A DNA stretch of 64,000 nt from Gossypium raimondii (GCF_025698545.1 NC_068569.1:47373218-47437217), one strand, 5' to 3'; counted from the stretch's first letter, positions 12,260 to 25,055 are shown. The notes: generated from the letters alone by a model not told the origin. Numbers and translations: made by a program.

Positions 12260-14576
12260 TGTAACGACTCGATAGTCAGGGGTGTCAAAAAGTGCATTTT
12301 CGGGACTCCATTTTCGTAAATCGAACTCATAAATATTTATTAAGAATATTTACGAAGTTAGTTGTGCAGTTAATTAGGTTTTGGTTAAGTGAATTTGCAT
12401 GAATTAAAAGTAATTAGGTATACGGACTAAATTGCATATCGAGTGAAAGTTGAATTATAAGTTAAATAATAATTAAAGGGGCTAAAGAAGTAATTATGCC
12501 ATTGTTCTTTAAAGAGGCGGCATAAAGTGTAAAATTATTATATATATTATTAATAAATTAAAGTTAAAATATATATTATAATATGTTTTACTTAATATTT
12601 AAGTAAATATATATTATAGTAATAAAAGAAATAAAGAAAGACAAAAGCAAAATGAAACAGTAAGAAAGAAAAAGAAAAAGGGAAAGAAAGAAGAACCCAC
12701 AGCTTAGGGGTTTCAAAGTTCCAAGTTTAATTGGTTAGTCAATTTAGTCTCATTTTTTTGTAATCTTTATGTTTTTGGAATCCTGGTGTTAAGTACAACC
12801 CGACCCATGTTAATGTTAGAAATTTTAGCAATTATTGAGTTTTTAAGTGTTGTTAATGTTGAATAATTTTAGTATTAGGGATTAAATTGAAAGATTTTAA
12901 GTTAGAAATGAAAAAGGATTAAATTGTAGAATGAATTGTAAATTTTGAGTAATAGGGACTAAATTGTGAAAAATCAAAATTTAAGGATTTAAGTGAAAAT
13001 AGGGAGTTAAATTTAGTTTAAAGTGGAAATTGTATGAAAATATAGAATTAATTGTGAAGAATAAAAATTAGTCTCGGTTTAGGGACTAAATTGGAATTTA
13101 GGTAAATATTGAATAAAAATTGAAATATTCAATATGAAATTGAATAGTGTTGTATTGATGAATTTTAATTATTTTAATTTCGTAGCTAACGTCGTACTGG
13201 AATCCTCAACTAAAAAGAGGAAAGATAAAGTTGACGTGAAATAGCTCGGAATTCCTGGTTTGTATTTCTATAATCCGAAACTAGTTATTAATTGTTGTAT
13301 TTTTTATTTAATGCATATGGTAAGTGTTGAGGTGAGTATTTGGCACTTTGACATTGAATTGAATTAAAAGTTGATTGAATGGATTGAATTGATATACATA
13401 TATATTATGAATATATTGCTTATTTGAATTGAAATGAATATATATGTGCAAATATGATAATTGAACATTGATTGTATTTGGAAAGTGAAATTAAACCCTA
13501 TTAACTGAGTCGGATATAGATGGCACGCCATAGGATTGGAAGAGTTCAGGAATTTCTTCAACTTCGAGTCGATGAGGCACTGGGTGCCAATTTACTTCGG
13601 TGTAACCGATGATACACTGTGTGTCAAATTTATATAGCGTTGGGCACAGTTATTACTTCAGATTTATCCGATGAGGCACTGGGTGCCAAACTGGTGTGTT
13701 GGTTAGATCCGTGTATCCGTTCGAGTCTGAGTTGTGTTAATAGGGGTAATTAAATTAAATAGTACTATAATTGATATTGTATGTGAATGAAAATGAGATA
13801 GTGAATTGAAACATGAAAATGAGACACATGAATTACGTATTCATGAATTGGATATGGATTGAATAATATTATTGTTTAAATGATATATATATATTAAATT
13901 GTGAAAAGCTATTATATAACAAGTGATGAGATTTGAGAATAGTATGAAATGATGTATTTATGAATTGAATATTGAATGGCTAATGCCATTGTATGAATAA
14001 ATGTGGTATTAAATATTCAAATGTGCTTATAATTAAAATATGCATATTATATTATCTTGTCTTTAAATATTCGGGTTATAGAAATACCATTGAGTTTTAC
14101 TCAGCGTACAGTTTTGTTTTCCTTGCTCAGATTAGGTACTTCAATTTTGATCGTCGAATTCAGCATCCAACAACACTCCCGAACTCAAACGCTGTGATGA
14201 TTACTCTTTTGTGTCGGCATGTACCTAGGGGGTCTAAATAATAGTTATTTTGTGGATTGAATGTAAATGAGATTATAAGTTTAATATTGGTTGGTTTTAT
14301 ACATATAAATATGTGTTTGTTTTTAAAGCCATATTATGGCATGGTAAATTTAACTAAATTTAGATTGGTGCATGTGAATTTAATTCTATGTTTAAGTGCT
14401 CATGAACTAGGCAAATTGATTAGGATTTGGCATGTTTATAATTTGGATTAAAATGATGCTTTGAAGACTTGTTTTGATGAAATAAAATGTTTGAGAATTC
14501 TGCATGTTTGATCGATAAACTTCGGTAATGCTTCGGAACCCTATTCCGACGACGGATATGGGTTAAGGGTGTTACA
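12260..14576 (-). mobile_element. Nested solo-LTR-like element (A), 2.3 kb
   Basis: Starts TGTAACGACTCG at 12260 and ends GGGTTAAGGGTGTTACA at 14576. Read on the minus strand it begins TGTAACACCCTTAACCC, the same border type as elements B and C. Flanks are AAAAT and AAATT, a near-match for a 5-bp target duplication. The interior is noncoding, with repeated GATGAGGCACTGGGTGCC motifs at 13571 and 13670. It lies inside element C. Confidence 0.7.
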
Positions 14577-15627
14577 AAATTAGTGAATTGAATGGAGTTA
14601 TTATTTTAGATCCTAAACGAGTGGAAAATTGAAGAAAAGAGAAAATTATCAAATAGCTCATGTACTTTGTCGTTGTTGCAATTTAGTCTGGTAAGTTCGT
14701 ACAGTTTAAATATAGTACATTTTTAAATGTATTATATGCCTTAATTGTATAATGTTTGGATTATATTGGTGTGTGTAATTGAAAATGAAATTAATGAACT
14801 AACATAACATTGATCATTGATTGAGTTATTCTGGACCATTACTGTAAATCAGTCTTGTTTGTATAATGTTTGGATTATATTGATGTGTGTAATTGAAAAT
14901 GAAAATAATGAATTAACATAACGTCGATCATTGATTGAGCTATTCTAGATCGTTATTGGAAATCGATCCTGTAAGTTTGTTTGGTTTAATTCTAATGCAT
15001 TTAGATGTATATTGAATAAATTAAATTGTTTTGGATTGAACTTTATAATGATGTTATGTATATGAGTAATGAAGTAATGGATCGTTATAACATTGAGCAT
15101 TAATGAGATATTCTGAGCCGATGAATGTTTGGTTGATAAACTAATGCTTGTATATGGAATATAAGATAGTGAATTGTTCATATAATGATTTGTGTTGGAA
15201 TACTTTGAACCGATAAACGTAGGATAGAGTACGATTGGCATTCCAATAGGTTATTTTATGCACAGTACAGGATTGATCAGAGTAGCATAAATGATCTCTT
15301 TATATCCTTATTCACTGAATATACCAAGGTCTTGCATTTGTTGTGGATTTTCGTGTTATATTACAGTATTTTTTGGTGTATTACGAAGGCAGATGTTAGC
15401 TTATGGTCTAGGCACTTTGTGCCAAGACGTGTTATCGATAGGTCTAGCTCTTATGAGCATTTGGTGCGCTGGATGGTACTGGCTCTTATGAGCATTTGGT
15501 GTGTTGGATGGTTTCTGTATAACGTTCATCGAGCATTATCTTTAATGATCACTGAATGTTATTGAAATGTGGAAATTGATTGGAACTATTGATTTGAGCA
15601 TTACTCACCTGTTGTGAGCTGTGATTA
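14577..15627 (-). repeat. Continuation of element C between nested insertions
   Basis: Noncoding LTR-family sequence lying between nested elements A and B. It includes a perfect short hairpin (GGCACTTTGTGCC at 15411-15423) and a ~35-bp tandem duplication built on GCTCTTATGAGC (15447-15458 and 15482-15493). Two overlapping short frames at 15291-15565 run through these repeats and are not genes. An internal duplication based on TTGGATTATATTG...GTAATTGAAAATG recurs near 14755 and 14870. Confidence 0.55.
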
Positions 15628-15867
15628 TGTAACACCCCTAACCCGTCTCTATCATCAGATTAGGGTTACAAAGTATTACCGATCAATTATAAATCATACA
15701 ACATCATAACATTTAAATAACTAAACATTTTATAAACCATTCATTCATATACCTTCTGTTCCTAAATCGAGCCCTCGAGACTCTAAAAAATAGTTTAGAA
15801 GCAATTCGGGACCAATTTGAAACAATTTGGAAAGCCTAGCAAAAACATGTAAAATTTTCAAAAAAGG

Positions 15868-16130
15868 GTCACACGCCCATGTAGCCGGGCTGTGTGCCTC
15901 ACTCGGTTGAGAATCACGCCCTTGTCTCAGGCCATGTAACTTTCAAACAAGGGACACACGACCGTGTCTCAGCCCGTGTCCTCACCCGTGTAACTCACTG
16001 AGTAGGGTCACACGGCCATGTCACACACCCGTGTGCTAGGTCGTGTAACTCGCTGACTTGAAACATCAAGAAACTTACAAATGACACATGGCCGTCTGAC
16101 AGCCCGTGTCTCAGGTCGTGTGAACCCAAA
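15868..16130. repeat. Cluster of CACACGGCCxTGT-type degenerate palindromes
   Basis: Repeated short motifs around ACACGGCC and its complement GGCCGTGT occur here, embedded in element B (for example GGTCACACGGCCATGTCACA). A matching cluster in the opposite orientation lies at 19868-20165 in element C. The clusters are GC-richer than their surroundings and rich in CpG, some of it decayed to TpG/CpA. Confidence 0.75.
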
Positions 16131-17286
16131 AATGTACCTAAACTCATACCAATTCAAGTCTAATTCATATCTAACCAATCAAACCATTTAGGCACACATT
16201 CAAGGGTTCAAACATCATTCAAACATACATAAACATGCCATTTCAATCATCCAAAATCACCTAATCAAAATGTCATTGTAGAGCACCACAATAGCATTAA
16301 TATACCATTTACCTATACATGCTAACATTACCTTAATACATGCATAAAGGCCTAGTTCAAATATGTGCCAAAACATGTCTCAAATTGACCATTTGTAAGC
16401 CGCCATCCACATACCAAAAGAACCTTAAATATAAGTATAATAAGGTAACCAAAGTAACCAAAATGACATTCAACCCTGTACATGCCACTTATAACCATAA
16501 TCAAAGTAATCAAAAACTACCAATATAATAAATGAATAGTGTGATGATGCTCTGACGAGATTCCAATCGATCGAGCCTTCCGATGATCTACAGGAAAAGA
16601 AAACAACTAACGTAAGAAATAATGTTTAGTAAGTTCGCATAAGGACAACTTAACTACTGAACATATCAGAATAAACAACTAAACATAATTTTCACTATAT
16701 CTTAAGCTAACTTTCGTTTTCTATTCACTACACCTCTCATGGATAATTGGTGTAGCCTTGCATATACATATATATATTTTCCCATATAAGCATTTCATAT
16801 AACTATTTCACTTAAACATTTCTTCTTACCATAACACTTACACACTTAACACGTAATTATTCGTAATTAATCTTTCATTTCAAACTTTCATATAAACATA
16901 TCATCCGGAATCACTTACTTTCACTAAACAATATGAAAAACTAAATAAATAGATTAATCATACCATTAATAATTTACTGAAGTACTTATGGGATTAGTAC
17001 TTAAAATGGTTCATTGTACGCTTCTGTACTATAATAATTCAATCCAAATACTATAATAATTCAATCCAAACTCATTCATCTATGTATATAAACATCTATC
17101 TTTAACCATATAATCATCGATATAATTATACTCACACATGATCAAGTAGTTCATTGAACATTTAACATTTACTAATATCTTGATTATACATTAGCCTTTA
17201 AGCACATAAATAATTTTGTAAATTCATTAACATTTAGCCCGATGAACTAATAACTTGACTCAGATACTCGAGTAACTACATCACCC

Positions 17287-17427
17287 CAGAGGCATCATAG
17301 ATGCATAACAGGAGCACCGAAGTGCTGACAAGGCACAAATGTGCAAACAGGGGCACCATAGTGCGAACAGGGACACTAAAGTGTATACAGAGGCACTAAA
17401 GTGCAAACAGAGGCACCGAAGTGCAAA
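17287..17427. repeat. Seven-unit 20-bp tandem array of mini-hairpins
   Basis: Units of about 20 bp start with CAGAGGCAC or a variant. Each contains a 4-bp inverted repeat around a 4-5 base loop: GCAT..ATGC, GCAC..GTGC, GCAC..GTGC, GCAC..GTGC, ACAC..GTGT, GCAC..GTGC, GCAC..GTGC. The variants keep pairing on both arms. Part of element B. Confidence 0.85.
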
Positions 17428-19867
17428 TCTCGTACAAGTGCGCGTACTAACCCTATTGGCATGCCAATCGTATCCTAGTGATTACTACGTTCAACTGGGC
17501 ATTTTATGTAATCCATTACCTTTATACAAATTTATCAATCAATGACACTTCATCGTTTCCTTACACATAATAGGATATCCATATATATTCACACTGTCAA
17601 TGTGTCATCACAAGGACTGTCATCATCCATTAATCACTTTCATATAAATTTAATTTCAATATTTAAAATACTATAATAACATATAAAATTTCACATGTAT
17701 TTATACAATTTACCAACAACAATAACTTATTTTCAAGAAACTTATAATTTACACATCAAACGTTATGAATTTACCTCAATCCAAGTAACATTTAAATAGA
17801 CAATCAATAATTCATAATCATTAAATACATTAACAATAGTTCACATATCCTTTAATTTGATTAATTCCTCTAATTGATCCATAATAATAATTTATCACAA
17901 TTTTATCAATTAATTTAACCAAAACATAAATAACCATTTACATTCATCCAAAATGGAAAATAATAATTTTTATCTATATGCGAACTTACCTCGACAAATA
18001 CAATTGTAACAACAAAGTCGATGACTAATCCAATCACAACTTTTCCTCGATTTTGATCCATTTGATTTGTTTTGTGATCTAAATAGTAATGTTTCACTCA
18101 ATTAAACCCTTCAATAATCTAAAATAATTAATTTAACTTATAACTCTTATTATTGGGAAATTTACAAAATTACCCATAATATTTTAGCTTTTATGCAATT
18201 TAGTGCCTAAATCCAAAACTTGAAATTTCACCACATTTAATACAATTTCAAGTTAACTGATTTTCTTAAGGTTTCATATCAGCTCACTTTTCTCCTCATT
18301 TCGCACAATTTACTTTGAACTTTAATTTTTCAACAATTTAATCCCTACACATTAAAATTATCAAAAAATCATTTAATAAAATACTCATAATCAACAACTA
18401 ACAACTCAAATTTATTATTTAACATCATGAACATCAAGAACTCCTCAATGGTATCATCTAAAATTTTTGACAGTTGCAAAAACAAAGTTATGGATTAGCT
18501 AGACCTAGTTGCAACGATCTCAAAAACATAAAAGTTACAAGAAATTTGAACTTACATGTAAAGAAAATGTGATGGTCGAACCTTCGACCTTCAATGGTGA
18601 TTTCTCCTTTCTCAGATTCAGTCAAAAACAATTAGGAAGATGACAATTCACTTTTTTTTTATTTTACTAATTATTTCTTTATTAAATTATCAAGTTACCC
18701 TTCAATTATACATACATTTTCAACCTATTTCATGCTTTAATCGTCCATGCAATTTAGAAGTGACATAATTACATAATAAAACCTTTCACCTTTACTAATT
18801 ATTTCCTTTAATCACATAATTCAATAATAAATGAGTTTTAACATCTATTACAATTTAGTCCTTTGTATTCAATTAATGAACTAAACATTAAAATTTCTTA
18901 TCCAAATTTTAAAACGACCTTAATAACACTCCATAAATATTTAATAAAATATATATGGCTCAGTTTATAGAAATGAGGTCTCAATACATTATTATCTAAA
19001 ACTACTTGACTTTAGGGTCATACCACTTAAACTTAATTATTCATTCAAATAGTATAAATTGCTAGTTCAAAATTTATTTTAATACCATATTTGACTCATA
19101 AATATTAAATAATAATATTTATGAACTTACTCGTCAGATTTGTGGCCCTGAAATCACTGTTTCCGACACCACTGGTAAACGGGCTGTTATAGATTGACAG
19201 GAACTTTGTTAAGAACCTTATCACTAGGAACTCTGTTAAGGACTTTATTATCGGAAACATTATTTATAAATTTTATTAATTGAATTATTATGCGTAATTT
19301 AGTAAGCTTTACTGTTTAATGAACGAACTTACTAAGCTTTATAAAAGCTTACTCGTGTCTGTTGTGTTTCTTATAGATAACATTTTGCGGATAATCGAGC
19401 GATCGGATCAACTCGAAGAATCACACTATCTGAGGTTATTTGGTAGATTACGAATTCGATTTGACTTATATGGCATGTAATAGGCTAACAACTATAATGT
19501 TTTGATCTCAACTATGTTTCATGTGTGGTATTGAATGTTAAAGGTAGTTAAATGGAAATATCGTGTGCATATTGTAATTTACTGAATATGTATGAAATGG
19601 TAAGAAAAATGTTAGATATTCAAGAAATAGTTAAAGTTAGTTAAGATGTATGTGCTGAAATGGTGAAAATGGATGGTATGATGGTACATGAAAGTATGAT
19701 TTGTGTTGTGTTTGGTAGGAAATATTTGAGCATGGCTTAGGTGTTTGGGTAATGCATGAATTGGTTACCTTAATTTGTATTTAGGGTCTTGCTTATGCAT
19801 TTTAAGTCATAGTGTAGGTACTTGTGAAATTGTTTAATAAACAAGCTTGAATTTAGTCAATTTTGGG

Positions 19868-20165
19868 CACACATGGCCTGGGACACGGGCTGCCACACAG
19901 TCTGCGACACGGCTGCGTTTTGAAAAATAGTATAAGTGTAGTTTCCACACGGGCTGACACACGGTCTGCGACACAGCTGTGTAACCCTACATCGAATGTC
20001 ACACGGGCTGGCACATGGCCTACAATACGACTGTGTGATCCAAATTAGAGAGTTACACGGTCTACGCACACAGGCGTGTGAGATCGCACATAGGCATGTA
20101 GGATAGCCAGATGGCCATGTTTGGAGCCACACAGGCTGGGCTCTGTCACATAGCCTGGACACACA
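19868..20165. repeat. CACGGCC-type palindrome cluster, inverted copy
   Basis: Dense ACACGGxCTG/CACACAGGC motifs in element C, homologous in reverse orientation to the cluster in element B at 15868-16130. It opens frames on both strands (19857-20162 minus, 19863-20048 plus) that are repeat artefacts and not genes. Confidence 0.75.
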
Positions 20166-20366
20166 GCTGTGTGACCCCTAACTTGAAAATTTTCAATTTT
20201 TTCCTAAATGTTCTGATTTGTTTCGAATTGGTTCCTAAATATTCGTAATTTATTTTTAGAACTTCGAAAGCTCGATTTAAGGCCTGAAACTGAATGACCT
20301 TTTTCATATTGAATATTTCTTATAATTATGGAATTGAATTGATTATTGAACGTAAATCGTTATGTT

Positions 20367-21360
20367 AGTTCAGAAGGATTAACTCGAGATCGACGATAGG
20401 GAGGTTGAATCGACCTTTGAGAAGTTGTGGTGGAAGCAACAAAATTATGCAACAAAGAACACAATGATTTATAGTGGTTCGGCCCCAATTGCCTACTCCA
20501 CTACCTTAGATTTCCACAGCTAAGGATTTTCCCAAATTCACTAATTTGGCAACCTTTAAGGACAATGTTTGACCTTACAATCTCTCTTAAGACTTATACC
20601 CCAAAATCTTAATATACAACTCCCTTAAGGTTTTTACCCAAACCTTAAGAATGAACCCTCTCTCAAAAGAGATACAAATAAGCAAATAAAGAAAACAATC
20701 CTCAAAAGATTAGAATGTTTGTCAATTAAGCACAAATACAAAGAAGAACACTTAAGCTAAATGAATACAATTAAAGCTCACAAGTATCTATAAGAAATGG
20801 TATGGAAAAATTAAGCTCTAGGTTGTTTTGATTTATCTTTAAGCTTTGCACATTGCTCTTTTTGTTGCTAGACCTTTGGAAGATGGTATTTATACCCTCT
20901 AATTAATTTCCAATCATTGTGGTTGTTGTAGAAGTGAATGTAGCCACTGGGGATGAAATACCAGGTCATTAACTGCACTTGTAGCAACGAGTATTGAAAC
21001 CTACTAAAAGGGAATCAATAGTTTTTGTAATTAATGCAGATTTCAGTGACCGTTGGAGTAGGAAGATCAATACCTTAGGAAATATATCGATACCTTGAGA
21101 AAAGTATCGATACCGGATCAATACCTACCAGGGTTTGAAAGAAACAGAATGTCAATTTGGTATCGATTATCAGAGGAGTATCATATTTGAAAATGGTTGA
21201 AACATATTTGAAAATGTTTGACTCAATTGAAACTATTTCAACTTAATTTTATCAAATTGCTCAGCTTTACTTTTATTAAAAACACTTTAATTTGTTATGT
21301 CAAAACATATTATCCAATAAGGCTTACTTTAACACGTTATTAACTGTTCCAACTTGACTA
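20367..21360. mobile_element. Unclassified ~1-kb insertion in element C
   Basis: Between ATGTTAGTTCAG and TAACATCTGGTATCCTG the LTR sequence expected from the related elements is interrupted by about 1 kb of unrelated DNA. This includes a segment TAGTGGTTCGGCCCCAATTG that I associate with plant retroelement LTRs. It has no coding frame. Ends and target duplication were not resolved. Confidence 0.4.
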
Positions 21361-21724
21361 ATAACATCTGGTATCCTGTTTCAGCAACAGAAACGGGATA
21401 TAGGTGTTACATTTAATTTTTTTAAGTATTGTTTAGTTGAAATTAAATAATTTTATAATATAGAACTTACTATTAAATTTTTGCTTAAAATTTATATAAA
21501 TCTATTTATTTTGTAATTTATACTTGTTTTAGTACAAACAAGCATTTAATATTATTTAAATCTTAGTGTTTCTAGAAATTTTACATGAGCATTGACGAAT
21601 ATTATGTTTTCTTTTACAATACTTTCCTAACTTTTATTATAAATAAAACTATGATGATAGTTTTGTTTCACATTAAATCTTTTTATTCGATATATGTTTA
21701 TATTTTTATTAAAATATTAATAAC

Positions 21725-24384
21725 TGTTGACACTATATTTTTGATAAAACGTAGTCGACTTGGATTTTGAAAATGAAAACGAACACGGGAGTCGCCACCA
21801 ATCTTTTTTTGATGAGGTGTGATCGGGTCACCTCGTAAAATGGTTGTTTTTAATAAACAATTTTGATTTTATTAAAAAAAATGATTTTGGTCTACGAAAT
21901 TAAAAAAATGAGTTCAGGAGTCAGTTACGTATGAGGAAGGATTAGCACCCTCGTAACGCCCAAAATTGGTACCTAGTTGATTATTTAGTGTCTTAGTGTC
22001 GAAGATTGAAAACTTTAAAGAGTTTTAAAAATACGATCCTAAAAAAAATTCGAATAATATGGGGTTGAAATTTAGTATTCTCTTGAATATCACATCCAGC
22101 ACGTCAGGGATACGATATTTTAAACCCTCGAAACCAAGGTCACCTTATGGTTTCAGAAACCCATACTTTGAAGTTTTAACAGGATATTTGGCTATTTGGT
22201 CAAACAAGAAATCGAAACCCAGCACGTTAGGGCACATTTTCTCGAATTTCTAAACGCAAAATATTGCCTTATTTAGAAAAAATTTTGAAACTTTAAAGGA
22301 TATTTTGCTATTTAGGTTTAACGATAAAATCGAAACCCCGTAAGTTAGGGTACGATTTCTCAAATCTCCAAAACTCGAAATATTACCTTAATTAAAAATT
22401 TCTTCTTTTTTAAAAAAATAATAACGAATACGATACCTAAACGATGTGTATTTTGTTTATTTAGGGTAACATAAAACAGTTTATTATGGGTATATAAAAT
22501 ACATTACGTGCCACTTTTGAAATGAAGGAATGATAGGATGCTAATATAGAACATGGAATGACAATTTATGAATAAAATGTTACATTAATGAATGACAAAT
22601 ATACAAAATACGAATGAACAAATTATAGTACCCACGATAATAAGCACACAACATATAATTTTAATACCAACATTAGTAATCAAAGGAAAACAAAAGATAA
22701 TGTATGAAACAATTTAAAGTGAATAATAATTTAAAATAAACGATTTATAAGAACAATAGATAATAAAAGTTCCAAATAATCAATATATAAGAAAACTTAA
22801 AATAAATGATAATAAAACAGTCTAATATAAATAATAATAATAAAAATATGAAACATTTTAAAGAATATATGTGACAATTTGAAAGACATATTCATATATA
22901 TGTATAATAGTTTACAATAAACAAAATATAGAATAAAATTTTGAAATAAATAATATGTAAAATGATTTAAAATAAATAACATATAAAACTTAAAATTAAT
23001 GATGATAAAAGGGATTTTATTTTTTAAAATAAATAAATTAATTAATTAATTAAATGGGCCTAGGACGAAATCGAATTCGAATTAAAAAACTCGGGTCAAA
23101 ATTGCAAATAAAATAAAGGTTGCCAGGGACCAAAATAGAGCGCGTTCAAAGTTCCAGGGAGCAGATGAGCAAATATCACAGGCCCCTTATTCGCAACGTT
23201 TTAACCCAGGGTCGGCGTATGGTTCAAGGACCCAATTGAAACGCCAGAAAAATTTGCAACCCAAATTAAAAAACTAAAAAAGGATCAGATTGCGCCACGT
23301 TGTAAAAGTGGAGGGGCCAAAAGCGCAATTTACCCCTCCACATAAAAACACGCGGATCCCTCTGGAGCGGGTCGGGTTGAAATTCGGGTAAGAGCCAAAA
23401 CAGAGCCGTTTTAGGGCTACTGAAGCCAACCCTAAACGACGCAGTTTAAGGGGTATAAAAGCCCAAGTTTTTTCAAAAAAAAAATCATTCTTTTCTATTT
23501 CTAAAGAAAAAAACTGAAATACACTCTCAACCCACCCCTTTTCCTCCAAGCACCGATCAAGGGTCACCCATCGACCATCAGTCTGCCGCATGACATCGGC
23601 TCGTGGCGCATTGCATGTTAACGACGGCGTGGAGTCAAAAAGTTTTTTTTACCCCACTTTTAAATCCCGTTTGAAAGCCAAACTTCCTTGGCCCGAAAGG
23701 AGGACTCTTGGCTCCCTTCTCCTCTCAGATCCAACGGCCACGACGGAGGAGAGCCCTCCGACGACGAAGCCGCAAGGCGAATCAGGTGAGCCTCCATTCC
23801 TTTTTATTTCTTATTTAATATATGTAAAAAAGGAAGATAAAAACAAAAAACAAAAACAAACAGAAAGAACAAGCAAAAAAAGGACCGGATCTAAGAAAAA
23901 TCACCTCTATTTATGTATTCTGTTTTTTTTTTTCAATAGCTTTTCATACAATATTTTTTCTTTTTATTTTCTAGAAAAATTCATAAAAAAGGGAAGCTGA
24001 AATTACAGTGCTCATATTCGACTTATATAACCGATTTTAAAATCTTTAAACTTCTATTTTTTGTCGTTTGCGATTGTTTCTTGCTGTTGTCCTCTTGCTA
24101 TTTATTTTTCTTACAGGCAACAGTGCGCATGGAGGAGGCTACGGTGACAGTAGCGGCAGGCATGTCAGAAGTGTGTGGGCATGGCAGAGGGTGGACCTAG
24201 GTGCGGCGCACCTAGGGTTTTTTTTGCTGAAAACTTGTTAAGTTTTATGGGCTTGTTGGGCTAGGGTTTAGTTGTATTTGGGTTGTTTGGGACTGTTGTA
24301 TTTGGGTTGCTAATTAGTTTGGGGTTTTTTTTGTTTGGTTTTGTTTGAGTCATACTGGGCTCCAGACAAAATTTGGGCCCTACA
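21725..24384 (-). mobile_element. Solo LTR (D), 2660 bp, with 5-bp target duplication
   Basis: Begins TGTTGACACTATA and ends GGGCCCTACA, with identical flanking pentamers ATAAC at 21720-21724 and 24385-24389. The left part contains GGGAGTCGCCACCAATC, and the GGTCACCTCGTAAAA region after it; this corresponds in reverse complement to the end of the LTR at 52847-55385 (GGCGACTCCCAATTTTTCC). D is therefore a related family in the opposite orientation. There is no internal region on either side, so it is a solo LTR left by recombination. Frames inside it (23274-23591 minus, 23590-24000 plus) are not convincing genes. Confidence 0.85.
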
Positions 24385-24389
24385 ATAAC

Positions 24390-24974
24390 AATGAAATATA
24401 TTTTAATTAACATTAGGGTAAAATAGTTTTTAATACTACTTGGATTTCAATATTTCTCTTAAAAGGTTATGCATGTTAATATATTCAAAATATTAAAAAT
24501 ATATTATATTTCAAATAATTTATATAAATATTAAAATCGTAAAGAAAATTAATTTTAAATATAAAATATTCATCAATTATATAAAATATCCATTAATAAA
24601 TTTCACAAAAAAATTTTATTTAATAAATTCATTAATAAACTTCACAAATAAAATTTTATTATTTAATAAATTCAAAATTAACAAGAAAAAGAAGTGAAGG
24701 GATGGGAATTTGATATTTGATAATAAAGTGAGTGAGGTTTTTTTATTATATTTTAGTTTTTATATTTTAAATATTAATATTCACTTTTTGTGTTGTCTTT
24801 TAGTACATTTCAATCAAATCTTTAGCATAAAAGTATATAGTTAAAATTTTCATATTTTTCAATATTATTTATGCATCTGTTAGTACATCATGTTCTAGTC
24901 GATATAATTAAAATTGGTTGAAATGAATTAATGCCGTCGATAAAAATTAAATTTTTTATCGATACGATAAATGA
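24390..24974. other. AT-rich intergenic DNA ending in left copy of 71-bp repeat
   Basis: No gene is seen. The last 71 bases (24904-24974) are one copy of a direct repeat whose second copy abuts the other end of the MULE. Confidence 0.6.
24904..24974 (+). repeat. 71-bp direct repeat, left copy flanking MULE
   Basis: Runs from TAATTAAAATTGGTTGAAAT to CGATACGATAAATGA and stops exactly where the MULE inverted repeat starts. The partner copy is at 31544-31614, differing at a few bases. Confidence 0.9.
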
Positions 24975-25055
24975 GGGTTTTTTTACACAAATAGGGTCGG
25001 AAAAAAAATCTACTGAAATAAGGTGTCAAAAAAGTATTTACCAAAATGGGTTACT

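Larger units (their letters stand above)
15628..19191 (+). mobile_element. Nested solo-LTR-like element (B), 3.56 kb
   Basis: Begins TGTAACACCCCTAACCCG at 15628 and ends GACACC...GGGCTGTTATA at 19191. Flanks are GATTA on the left and GATTG on the right, a 4 of 5 match for a target duplication. Oriented on the plus strand, opposite to A and C. Contains a cluster of CACGGCC/GGCCGTG-type motifs (about 15868-16130) and a 20-bp tandem array (17287-17427). No protein-coding frame of gag/pol type was found, so it is an LTR without internal region, or a noncoding derivative. Confidence 0.7.
11001..21411 (-). mobile_element. Old solo-LTR-like element (C), host of nested insertions
   Basis: The left end begins TG at 11001 with a decayed TGTCGAAAATAG-type border. 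The right end reads GGGATATAGGTGTTACA up to 21411. The flanking pentamers are identical: TTTAA at 10996-11000 and 21412-21416. TG...CA ends with a 5-bp target duplication indicate an LTR, read on the minus strand as TGTAACACC...CA. Its sequence is interrupted by element A (12260-14576) and element B (15628-19191), and carries an unclassified insertion near 20367-21360. Removing these leaves about 3.5 kb, close to the size of B. No gag or pol frame is present. Older than A and B by nesting order. Confidence 0.75.

Noticed and set aside
15291..15565. Two overlapping plus-strand frames
   Set aside because: Composed of duplicated LTR repeat units with hairpins; the two frames cover the same repeats.
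17287..17427. CRISPR-like array
   Set aside because: Spacers are not distinct from repeats, the unit is 20 bp and the context is a plant LTR; it is a simple tandem array.
19857..20162. Cysteine/proline-rich frames on both strands
   Set aside because: They arise from the CACGGCC-type repeat cluster in an LTR-like element; both strands are open because of base composition.
23274..23591. 105-aa minus-strand frame
   Set aside because: Same solo LTR; corresponding sequence recurs in the other LTRs as noncoding DNA.
23590..24000. 136-aa frame with plausible start
   Set aside because: Lies wholly inside a solo LTR with a clean target duplication, becomes lysine- and phenylalanine-rich low complexity, and matches no family I recognise.
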